The position numbers and the translations under genes are program-made. Shown one piece after another: positions 56,890 through 64,000 of a stretch of 64,000 bases of DNA. Origin of the DNA: Rhodoblastus acidophilus. Lineage in GTDB: Bacteria; Pseudomonadota; Alphaproteobacteria; Rhizobiales; Beijerinckiaceae. Every line of letters starts with the position of its first letter. The stretch's first letter is position 1. The DNA is taken from NCBI RefSeq assembly GCF_900187365.1, contig NZ_FYDG01000003.1, forward strand, positions 286,347-350,346, read 5' to 3'. The notes below the pieces were generated by a model. The model did no database searches. It was not told the DNA's origin and saw only the letters and a list, made by a program, of their open reading frames with translations.

Positions 56890-59688
56890 ATGCCGCCCGT
56901 CGATTACGCCGCGCTGACGCGCGATCTCGCCGCCGTGGTTCCTCCCGCGCGCATCCATACCGATCCGCTGCGCGCTTTGGCCTATGGAACCGACGCCAGC
57001 TTCTACCGCGTGACGCCGAAAATCGTCGCGGTCGCGGAAAGCGAGGCGGAAGTTTCGGCGCTGATCGCCGCCTGCCGCAGCGCCGGCGCGCCGGTCACGT
57101 TCCGCGCCGCCGGCACGTCGCTGTCGGGGCAGGCGGTCACCGACAGCGTGCTGGTCGTGCTCGGCGAGGGGTTTTGCGGTTTCGCCTATGACGAGACCGA
57201 ACAGGTCGTCCGGCTCGGCCCGGCGTTGGTCGGCGGCGAGGCCAATCGGCGGCTGCTGCCGTTCCAGCGCAAGATCGGCCCCGATCCCGCCTCGATCGCC
57301 ACCGCCAAGATCGGCGGCATCGCCGCCAACAACGCTTCGGGCATGTGTTGCGGCGTGGGCCAGAATTCTTACCACACGCTGGCCGGGCTGCGGGTGATGC
57401 TGCCCGACGGCGCGGTGCTCGATACGTCCGACGCCAAGACGATGGCGACGTTCCGCGCCACCCACAAGAAACTGCTCGACGGGCTGGCCGCGCTCTCGGC
57501 GGAAATCCGCGCCGATGCGGCGCTCACCGCGCGCATCGCGGAAAAATACCGCCGCAAGAACACCACCGGCTATGCGATCAACGCCTTGATCGACTTTTCC
57601 GACCCGGTGGACATGCTCACCCATCTGATGATCGGGTCGGAAGGCACGCTCGGCTTTCTGTCGCGCGTCGATTACCGCACCGTGCCGGACTATGCCGACA
57701 AGGCCTCGGCCTTTGTCGTGTTCGAGGATCTGGAAAAAGCCTGCCGGGCGGTGACGGCGCTGAAGGCCACGCCGGTCGAGGCGGTGGAGCTGCTCGACCG
57801 CGCCGCGCTGGAAAGCGTCAAGACGAAGAAGGGCATGCCGGTCAATGTCGACGCGCTCGGTCCCGACGCCGCCGCGCTACTGATCGAGGCGCGGGCGCCC
57901 GACGCCCATGATCTGCGGGCGAAGATCAGCGCCATTGTCGCGGCCATCGACGCCGCCGACACGCTCAATGGCGTGGCGTTCAGCCACGACCCCGCCGAAA
58001 CCGCGCGCTACTGGGACATGCGCAAGGGCACGTTCCCGGCGGTGGGCGGCAAGCGGCCGGCGGGAACCACGGTCATCATCGAGGATGTGGCCTTTCCGGT
58101 CGAGCGGCTGGCGGAAGCCACCATGGACCTGCGCGCGCTGATGGACGCGCATGGTTATAGGGAGGCCATCGTCTTCGGCCATGCGCTCGAAGGCAATTTG
58201 CATTTCGTCTTCGCGCAGGGCTTCGACACGCCCGCCGAGGTCCAGCGTTACGCCGGCTTCATGGAGGCGGTGGCGGAGTTGGTGGTCGGCAAATATGACG
58301 GCTCGCTCAAGGCCGAGCACGGCACCGGCCGCAACATGGCGCCGTTCGTTGAGCGCGAATGGGGCAGGGCGGCGACCGACGTGATGCGCCGGGTGAAAAA
58401 GCTGCTCGACCCGGAAAACCTGTTCAATCCCGGCGTCGTGCTCAATGACGATTCCGAGATCCATCTGAAAAATCTCAAGCCGATGCCGGCGGTGACGCCC
58501 CTGATCGACGCCTGCATCGAATGCGGCTTCTGCGAGCCGCAATGCCCGTCGAAGGGGCTGACCCTGTCGCCGCGCCAGCGCATCGCCTCCTCGCGCGAAA
58601 TGCGGCGGCTGCGCTGCGACAGCCCCAACGCCCCAGAATTGGCGGCGATGGAGCGAGACTATCTCTACGCCGGCGACACGACTTGCGCCGCCTGTTCGCT
58701 ATGCTCGACCGTGTGCCCGCTGGATATCGACGTCGGCCGCTACACCCGCAGTCTGCGCGCGGAGCGGCGCGGTCCCGTCGCAAAGACGATCGCGGCGGCG
58801 GCGGCGCAGCATTTCGGCGTGGTGACGACACTCGCCCGCGCCGGACTGGCCGTCGGCGCGGCCGCCGAGGCCGTGGTGGGGACGGCGGCGCTCAAAGCCG
58901 TTTCGGGCGCCGCCAACAAGGTTTTGGGCACGCCGCAATGGTCGGCGGCCATGCCGCGCCGCGCCCGTCCCGCGCCCGCGCTGGAGACTGGCGAGGGCAT
59001 CCCCGCGCTGTTCTTTGAAAGCTGCGCCAGCCGCACCATGGGGCCGGCCAAGGGCGACGAGTCCGAGCCGCTGGCGAGTGTGGCGGCGCGCGTGTTCGCC
59101 CGCGCCGGCTATCGGATGATCGTCCCGGAGGAGGGCGACGACCTGTGCTGCGGCCAGTCGTTCGACACCAAGGGGTTTCCCGAGGCCGCCAACGCCAAGG
59201 CGCGCGAACTGGCGGAGCGCCTGTCCCACGGCGGCGCGCCTGTCCCCGTGGTGTTCGACGCCTCGCCCTGCGCCGCGCGCATGAAGGCGTTTTCCGGGCC
59301 GCAATTCCAGCCGATGGATCTGGTGGAGTTTTTACGCGGAAAGATCGCGCCGAACTTGACCTTCGTCCGGGTCAAGGACCCCATCGCCGTCCACGCCACC
59401 TGCACGCTGCGCAAGGCGGGCCTCGCCCCGGCGCTGCTGGAGCTGGCGGGTCTGTGCGCCGAGCAGGTCGTCGTCCCGCCCGGCGTCACCTGCTGCGGCT
59501 TCGCCGGCGACAAGGGGTTTTATACGCCGGAGCTGAACGACCACGCGCTGCGGCATTTGCCCGAGGCGCTGCCGGACGCCTGTCACGACGGCTATTCCAG
59601 CAACCGCACCTGCGAAATCGGGCTGTCGAGCCATTCCGGCCGGCGCTATCGCTCGATCCTGCATCTGGTGGACGAGGCGTCGCGTTAA
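56890..59688 (+). CDS. FAD/Fe-S D-lactate dehydrogenase (Dld-II type)
   Basis: A 932-residue fusion. The N-terminal half is an FAD-binding PCMH oxidase domain with its cap (AYGTDASFYRVTPKIVA; FRAAGTSLSGQAVTDSV; HALEGNLHFVFAQGF; FNPGVVLN). The C-terminal half has two 4Fe-4S clusters (CIECGFCEPQCPSK and CAACSLCSTVCPLD) and two CCG domains (CCGQSFDTKG, CCGFAGDKGFY). This layout matches the D-lactate dehydrogenase found next to lldP and lutABC in Shewanella; glycolate or other 2-hydroxy acids are possible substrates. It complements LutABC, which is for the L isomer. Confidence 0.9.
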   Translation: MPPVDYAALTRDLAAVVPPARIHTDPLRALAYGTDASFYRVTPKIVAVAESEAEVSALIAACRSAGAPVTFRAAGTSLSGQAVTDSVLVVLGEGFCGFAYDETEQVVRLGPALVGGEANRRLLPFQRKIGPDPASIATAKIGGIAANNASGMCCGVGQNSYHTLAGLRVMLPDGAVLDTSDAKTMATFRATHKKLLDGLAALSAEIRADAALTARIAEKYRRKNTTGYAINALIDFSDPVDMLTHLMIGSEGTLGFLSRVDYRTVPDYADKASAFVVFEDLEKACRAVTALKATPVEAVELLDRAALESVKTKKGMPVNVDALGPDAAALLIEARAPDAHDLRAKISAIVAAIDAADTLNGVAFSHDPAETARYWDMRKGTFPAVGGKRPAGTTVIIEDVAFPVERLAEATMDLRALMDAHGYREAIVFGHALEGNLHFVFAQGFDTPAEVQRYAGFMEAVAELVVGKYDGSLKAEHGTGRNMAPFVEREWGRAATDVMRRVKKLLDPENLFNPGVVLNDDSEIHLKNLKPMPAVTPLIDACIECGFCEPQCPSKGLTLSPRQRIASSREMRRLRCDSPNAPELAAMERDYLYAGDTTCAACSLCSTVCPLDIDVGRYTRSLRAERRGPVAKTIAAAAAQHFGVVTTLARAGLAVGAAAEAVVGTAALKAVSGAANKVLGTPQWSAAMPRRARPAPALETGEGIPALFFESCASRTMGPAKGDESEPLASVAARVFARAGYRMIVPEEGDDLCCGQSFDTKGFPEAANAKARELAERLSHGGAPVPVVFDASPCAARMKAFSGPQFQPMDLVEFLRGKIAPNLTFVRVKDPIAVHATCTLRKAGLAPALLELAGLCAEQVVVPPGVTCCGFAGDKGFYTPELNDHALRHLPEALPDACHDGYSSNRTCEIGLSSHSGRRYRSILHLVDEASR

Positions 59689-59807
59689 CGCTTGCGTCCC
59701 GGGTGTTTCCAGGGCTGGCGCGGGCCATCGTCGGACGTCGGCGCCAGAATGTGGTCGAAGCCGCCGTCGGGCCGGAACAGGCAGCGCAGGTCTTTCACGC
59801 CGTCCAA
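59685..59807 (-). CDS. Possible small or broken gene, C-terminus RQPWKHPGRKR
   Basis: Reading the minus strand gives an 81-codon open frame (59927-59685) whose end reads VKDLRCLFRPDGGF, then DHILAPTSDDGPRQPWKHPGRKR, with third positions strongly G/C as in true genes here. Only TTG (59807) or GTG (59798) can start it, giving 40 or 37 residues; upstream, a Gly/Pro/Arg-rich stretch runs back to a TGA at 59928-59930. It may be a real small gene, or the surviving end of a frameshifted one. Its stop overlaps the dehydrogenase stop. I do not recognise it. Confidence 0.3.
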   Translation of the reverse strand: MDGVKDLRCLFRPDGGFDHILAPTSDDGPRQPWKHPGRKR

Positions 59808-59977
59808 GCCGTTGTCGGCCTTGGCGTCGATCGCGCCGCCGCCACGCCATCGGCTTCCGCCTGGCCCGCCTGGCCCGCCTCGTCGCCGAACGTGTCGCCA
59901 GTGCGGATGCGATCTCGTCGCGGTTCTTCATCGACACAAGCGACCGTCCGGTCCGGCAATGCTGCGGGTGAGCCGAC

Positions 59978-60397
59978 TCACGCGCCGATGATCTTGATCA
60001 GCGCCCTCTTGCGGCGGCCGCCGTCGAATTCGCCGTAGAAAATCTGCTCCCACGGCCCGAAGTCGAGCTTGCCGTCGGTGATGGCGACCACGACCTCGCG
60101 GCCCATCACCTGCCGCTTCATATGGGCGTCGGCATTGTCCTCGCCGGTCCGGTTGTGGCGGTAGCCCGCCACCGGTTCGTGCGGCGCCAGCTTCTCCAGC
60201 CAGACGTCATAATCATGGTGCAGGCCGCTCTCGTCGTCGTTGATGAACACGCTGGCGGTGATGTGCATGGCGTTGACGAGGCACAGCCCCTCGCGCACGC
60301 CCGATTCGCGCAGCGCCGACTCAACCTGCGGGGTGATATTGACGAATCCCCGGCGTCCCGGCACTTCGAACCAGAGTTCCTTGCGATAGGATTTCAT
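59978..60397 (-). CDS. YjbQ family protein (UPF0047)
   Basis: A 139-residue protein with the family pattern [60 protein letters not shown] and [19 protein letters not shown]; the conserved His and Asp residues form a metal-like pocket. Members show weak thiamine-phosphate synthase activity, but the physiological role is not settled. The ATG at 60397 gives [13 protein letters not shown], the usual start. Confidence 0.88.
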   Translation of the reverse strand: MKSYRKELWFEVPGRRGFVNITPQVESALRESGVREGLCLVNAMHITASVFINDDESGLHHDYDVWLEKLAPHEPVAGYRHNRTGEDNADAHMKRQVMGREVVVAITDGKLDFGPWEQIFYGEFDGGRRKRALIKIIGA

Positions 60398-60925
60398 CTT
60401 TTTTAATCCCTGCCTGATAAGCGCGCTCTCGCCTGACGCTGCGCGACGCCGCCAGAATAACCGTGCGCGCATCGGCGGCAAGGGCAGGGAACCCGCCGGT
60501 TTCGCGGCGTCGAACAATGCGCGTCAAAACCGGCCTTTCCCCCGAATTTCCGCGTCTTTTCCCCAAAAAACCATTGACGTTTACGACTCTCGCGCTTATG
60601 AACGGCCCACTCAGACAGGCCGTAGCCCAGCATGTCTCTGGCGCCGCGCTGGAGACCCAGGCGGTCTAAACGCTGTCGACCAGCTATTCGACTGTAGAGT
60701 CAATCGGCCCCGCAAAGCCTTTCAAAGTCTTTGTAAGTGGTCGTCCATCGACAAGACCGGCGTGTATCCTGCGTTGGTCCTCTGTCTTGGAAAGCGCCGG
60801 AGGCCAGACCATGGTCGAAGGCGCTTATACGTTTCGCTATTGGCTATCGGCCGGTCGCGGGGCGGGGCGGAGCGAAAGCTTCGTTCGGTTCAACAATTCA
60901 ACAATTTCGTCCGGAAAGGCGAAGG
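60398..60925. other. Intergenic region and long leader before the str operon
   Basis: This 528-base gap separates the YjbQ gene from rpsL. It contains a near-consensus promoter at 60574-60602 and then about 315 bases of probable untranslated leader. A 23-codon open frame at 60598-60669 overlaps the -10 box, so it is unlikely to be made. No tRNA or other RNA gene is recognisable. Confidence 0.5.
60574..60602 (+). promoter_or_regulatory. Strong sigma-70 type promoter, probably of the str operon
   Basis: TTGACG and TATGAA are separated by exactly 17 bases, one of the best matches in the window. It points to rpsL, 324 bases downstream. Confidence 0.65.
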
Positions 60926-61297
60926 ATGCCCACTATTTCCCAGTTGATCCGCAAACCGCGGCAACCGAAAACCTATCGCGAAAAGGCCCGCCATCTGCAG
61001 GCTTCGCCGCAGAAGCGCGGCGTTTGCACCCGCGTTTACACCACTACGCCGAAGAAGCCGAACTCGGCGCTCCGCAAGGTGGCCAAGGTTCGCCTGACCA
61101 ACGGTTTCGAGGTCATTGGTTATATTCCGGGTGAAGGCCATAACCTTCAGGAGCACTCGGTTGTCATGATCCGCGGCGGCCGCGTCAAGGATTTGCCGGG
61201 CGTGCGCTACCACATCCTGCGCGGCGTTCTCGACACCCAGGGCGTCAAGGACCGCAAGCAACGTCGTTCGAAGTACGGCGCGAAGCGTCCGAAGTAA
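60926..61297 (+). CDS. rpsL: 30S ribosomal protein S12
   Basis: A 123-residue ribosomal protein starting [15 protein letters not shown], with [19 protein letters not shown] (Lys43 present, as in streptomycin-sensitive strains) and [14 protein letters not shown]. It is part of the decoding centre. First gene of the str operon; rpsG follows after 14 bases. Confidence 0.97.
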   Translation: MPTISQLIRKPRQPKTYREKARHLQASPQKRGVCTRVYTTTPKKPNSALRKVAKVRLTNGFEVIGYIPGEGHNLQEHSVVMIRGGRVKDLPGVRYHILRGVLDTQGVKDRKQRRSKYGAKRPK

Positions 61298-61311
61298 GAT
61301 CAGGAGCCGAT

Positions 61312-61782
61312 ATGTCTCGTCGTCACAGCGCCGAAAAGCGCGAAGTCATCCCGGACGCCAAGTTCGGCGACATTATCGTCGCCAAGTTCATGAACTCGAT
61401 CATGTACGACGGCAAGAAGTCCGCCGCCGAACAGATCGTCTATGGCGCCTTCGACATTATCGAAAACAAGGCCAAGGTCGAGCCGCTCGGCGTCTTCAAG
61501 CAGGCGCTTGAAAACGTCGCTCCGGCCATCGAGGTCCGTTCCCGCCGCGTCGGCGGCGCGACCTACCAGGTTCCGGTCGAAGTCCGCACCGAGCGCCGCC
61601 AGGCTCTCGCCATTCGTTGGCTGATCACCGCCGCGCGCGGCCGCAACGACAAGACCATGATCGAGCGCCTGTCGGCCGAATTGCTCGACGCCTCGAACAA
61701 CCGCGGCGCCGCGGTGAAGAAGCGCGAAGACACGCACCGTATGGCGGAAGCCAACCGCGCCTTCTCGCATTACCGCTGGTAA
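61312..61782 (+). CDS. rpsG: 30S ribosomal protein S7
   Basis: A 156-residue ribosomal protein with [31 protein letters not shown] at the start, [24 protein letters not shown], and the normal FSHYRW end. It nucleates assembly of the 30S head and in other bacteria represses its own operon. Confidence 0.97.
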   Translation: MSRRHSAEKREVIPDAKFGDIIVAKFMNSIMYDGKKSAAEQIVYGAFDIIENKAKVEPLGVFKQALENVAPAIEVRSRRVGGATYQVPVEVRTERRQALAIRWLITAARGRNDKTMIERLSAELLDASNNRGAAVKKREDTHRMAEANRAFSHYRW

Positions 61783-61803
61783 GCCAAGTTAGGGATCTCG
61801 ACC

Positions 61804-63879
61804 ATGCCGCGCAGTCATCCGATCGAAGACTACCGTAACTTCGGCATCATGGCCCACATTGATGCGGGCAAGACCACGACGACCGAACGTATTCTTTACT
61901 ACTCCGGAAAGTCGCACAAGATCGGCGAAGTCCATGAGGGCGCCGCCACCATGGACTGGATGGAGCAGGAGCAGGAACGCGGGATCACGATCACCTCGGC
62001 TGCGACCACCACCTTCTGGAACGGCAAGCGCCTGAACATCATCGACACCCCCGGGCACGTCGACTTCACCATCGAAGTCGAGCGCTCGCTGCGCGTGCTC
62101 GACGGCGCTGTCTGCGTGCTTGACGGCAACCAGGGCGTGGAGCCGCAGACGGAAACAGTCTGGCGGCAGGCCGACAAATACGCCGTTCCGCGCATCTGCT
62201 TCGTCAACAAGATGGACAAGATCGGCGCCGATTTCTACAAATGCGTCGATGACATCAAGACCCGCGTCGGCGGCCGTCCGGTTTGCGTTCAGTTGCCGAT
62301 TGGCTCTGAGTCGAACTTCAAGGGCGTGATCGATCTGGTTCGCATGAAGGCGGTGGTTTGGGACAATGAAGGTCTCGGCGCCAAATATCATGACGAAGAG
62401 ATTCCGGACGACCTCAAGGACAAGGCGGTCGAGTATCGCCAGCAGCTGATCGAAGCCGCCGTCGAAATGGACGACGACGTGATGTCTGCCTATCTCGACG
62501 GGCAGGAGCCCGACGAGGAGACGCTGCACCGTCTGATCCGCATCGCCGTGCGCAAGATCGCCTTCCATCCCGTGTTCTGCGGCTCCGCCTTCAAGAACAA
62601 GGGCGTTCAGCCCCTGCTCGACGCGGTGGTTCACTACCTGCCGTCGCCGGTGGATCGCGAAGCGATCAAGGGCGTCGACATGGACACTGGCGAGGAAATG
62701 GTCCGCAATCCCGTGGATTCCGACCCGTTCTCCCTGCTTGCCTTCAAGATCATGGACGACAAGTTCGTCGGCACCATCACCTTCTGCCGCGTCTATTCCG
62801 GCAAGGTGGAGTCCGGCACCACCGTCCTGAACTCGACCAAGGACAAGAAAGAGCGCGTCGGCCGCATGCTTCTCATGCACGCCAACGATCGTGAGGACGT
62901 CAAGGAGGCTTACGCCGGCGACATCGTCGCTTTGGCCGGCCTCAAGGACACCCGCACCGGCGACACGCTGTGCGATCCGCTGAAGCCCGTCATTCTCGAG
63001 CGCATGGAATTCCCCGATCCGGTCATCGAGATCGCGATCGAGCCGAAGTCCAAGGCCGACCAGGAGAAGCTCGGCATCGCCCTGCAGAAGCTGGCCGCCG
63101 AGGATCCGTCCTTCCGCGTGTCGACCGATCAGGAATCCGGCCAGACCATCCTCAAGGGCATGGGCGAACTCCATCTCGACATCAAGGTCGACATTCTCAA
63201 GCGCACCTATCTCGTCGACGCCAATATTGGCGCGCCGCAGGTGGCTTACCGCGAGAAGCTGACCAAGCGGGTCGAGATCGACTACACCCACAAGAAGCAG
63301 ACCGGCGGTACGGGCCAGTTCGCCCGCGTCAAGATCATCTTCGAGCCGAATGAGCCGGGCGCCGGCAATTCGTTCGAAAGCCAGATCGTCGGCGGCGCGG
63401 TGCCGAAGGAATATATCCCCGGCGTCGACAAGGGCATCCAGTCTGTGATGGGCGCCGGCATCCTCGCGGGCTTCCCCGTGGTGGACGTCAAGGCCACTTT
63501 GATCGACGGCGCCTTCCATGACGTCGACTCCTCGGTGCTCGCCTTCGAAATCGCCTCGCGCGCCGCCATGCGCGAAGCGCTGCAGAAGGGCGGCTCCGCG
63601 CTGCTCGAGCCGATCATGAAGGTCGAAGTGGTGACCCCGGAAGACTATACCGGCTCCGTCATCGGCGACCTGAACTCGCGGCGCGGCCAGATCCAGGGCC
63701 AGGACATGCGCGGCAACGCCAATGTCATCAACGCCATGGTGCCGCTCGCCAACATGTTTGGCTACGTCAACCAGCTGCGGTCCTTCACCCAGGGGCGCGC
63801 CAATTTCACCATGCAATTCGACCACTATGAGCAGGTGCCGGCCAACGAGGCCGCTAAGGTTCAGGCGAAATACGCCTGA
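61804..63879 (+). CDS. fusA: Elongation factor G
   Basis: A 691-residue translocase GTPase. G1 is [15 protein letters not shown]3 [10 protein letters not shown]4 NKMD; domains II to V follow in order with [16 protein letters not shown] and the C-terminal [18 protein letters not shown]. Length is normal. It lies 21 bases after rpsG and 30 before tuf. Confidence 0.97.
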   Translation: MPRSHPIEDYRNFGIMAHIDAGKTTTTERILYYSGKSHKIGEVHEGAATMDWMEQEQERGITITSAATTTFWNGKRLNIIDTPGHVDFTIEVERSLRVLDGAVCVLDGNQGVEPQTETVWRQADKYAVPRICFVNKMDKIGADFYKCVDDIKTRVGGRPVCVQLPIGSESNFKGVIDLVRMKAVVWDNEGLGAKYHDEEIPDDLKDKAVEYRQQLIEAAVEMDDDVMSAYLDGQEPDEETLHRLIRIAVRKIAFHPVFCGSAFKNKGVQPLLDAVVHYLPSPVDREAIKGVDMDTGEEMVRNPVDSDPFSLLAFKIMDDKFVGTITFCRVYSGKVESGTTVLNSTKDKKERVGRMLLMHANDREDVKEAYAGDIVALAGLKDTRTGDTLCDPLKPVILERMEFPDPVIEIAIEPKSKADQEKLGIALQKLAAEDPSFRVSTDQESGQTILKGMGELHLDIKVDILKRTYLVDANIGAPQVAYREKLTKRVEIDYTHKKQTGGTGQFARVKIIFEPNEPGAGNSFESQIVGGAVPKEYIPGVDKGIQSVMGAGILAGFPVVDVKATLIDGAFHDVDSSVLAFEIASRAAMREALQKGGSALLEPIMKVEVVTPEDYTGSVIGDLNSRRGQIQGQDMRGNANVINAMVPLANMFGYVNQLRSFTQGRANFTMQFDHYEQVPANEAAKVQAKYA

Positions 63880-63909
63880 GGCATCTGACAACAGACAAGG
63901 AGATTGGCC

Positions 63910-64000
63910 ATGGCCAAGGAAAAATTTACGCGTAGCAAGCCGCACTGCAACATCGGCACCATCGGTCACGTCGATCATGGCAAGACCTCGCTGACGGCGG
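63910..64000 (+). CDS. tuf: Elongation factor Tu (5' end only)
   Basis: The first 30 codons read [30 protein letters not shown], the conserved EF-Tu start with the G1 loop [14 protein letters not shown] precedes the ATG. The gene runs past the right edge of the window. Confidence 0.96.
   Translation, partial: MAKEKFTRSKPHCNIGTIGHVDHGKTSLTA

Noticed and set aside
51277..59688. Lactate block considered as a novel system
   Set aside because: lutABC, lldP, a FadR-type regulator and an Fe-S D-lactate dehydrogenase form a known arrangement; only the operator pair is added information.
60598..60669. A 23-codon ORF starting MNGPLRQAV upstream of rpsL
   Set aside because: Its ATG overlaps the -10 box of the best promoter in the region, so it would not be in the transcript; no ribosome site.

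Overview
The window is a GC-rich, gene-dense chromosomal segment with no prophage, insertion sequence, CRISPR array, tRNA or rRNA gene that I can see. Gene content points to an alphaproteobacterium of the order Hyphomicrobiales (Rhizobiales). The evidence is a Rhizobium-type LexA with a GTTC-N7-GTTC operator, the livHMGF-DUF6867 array, the secDF-NDUFAF3-like-NDUFAF6-like cluster, TrmFO, and many small proteins typical of that order. A Beijerinckiaceae/Methylocystaceae-like source is possible but not shown by the sequence.

Layout. 1-6.7 kb (mostly minus): end of an alpha/beta hydrolase, a His/Gly-rich secreted protein, and a complete branched-chain amino-acid type ABC importer (binding protein, two permeases, two ATPases, DUF6867). 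6.8-15.2 kb: RutF-like flavin reductase, two unknown small genes, a decayed aquaporin start, pccA, membrane proteins (GYF_2, DUF805), a gamma-glutamylcyclotransferase-like gene coupled to panC, a NarL-type regulator and an EF-hand protein. 15.2-21.6 kb: a hairpin-rich intergenic stretch, a YfgM-like anchored protein, der, a DUF188 protein, gltA and gltX. 21.7-28.8 kb: a ComEC family protein, small proteins, lexA with its SOS box, a DUF815 ATPase. 28.9-34.6 kb: yajC-secD-secF followed by homologues of the mitochondrial complex I assembly factors NDUFAF3 and NDUFAF6, then trmFO facing them. 34.7-39.9 kb: a YddA-type ABC exporter with a degenerate Walker B, a GH3 beta-glucosidase, an SDR-like protein and a DCC protein. 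39.9-46.7 kb: aceE-aceF-lpdA (homodimeric-E1 pyruvate dehydrogenase) with a divergent LysR regulator. 46.7-51.3 kb: a calpain-like protein that has lost its catalytic cysteine, a fragment of a second copy beside it, a DUF1003 protein and an OprB-type porin. 51.3-59.7 kb: a lactate regulon, lutABC, a FadR-type regulator, lactate permease and an Fe-S D-lactate dehydrogenase. 59.7-64 kb: a YjbQ protein and the str operon rpsL-rpsG-fusA-tuf (tuf cut by the window edge).

How it fits together. The lactate block takes up L- and D-lactate and oxidises both to pyruvate; pyruvate dehydrogenase and citrate synthase, also here, take the carbon on into the TCA cycle. Two TGGT-N11-ACCA palindromes, one before lutA and one before the permease, suggest that one FadR-type repressor controls both arms. 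Two ATTC-N7-GAAT sites, 31 bp apart and placed at about -32 and -63 of a proposed aceE promoter, suggest the LysR protein controls pyruvate dehydrogenase.

The least ordinary items are the Cys-to-Ser calpain-like protein with its neighbouring fragment, the LysR operator pair, the aquaporin relic, the structured intergenic region at 15.2-15.5 kb, and the unknown gene sharing an intergenic region with lexA. No wholly new multi-gene system could be demonstrated.
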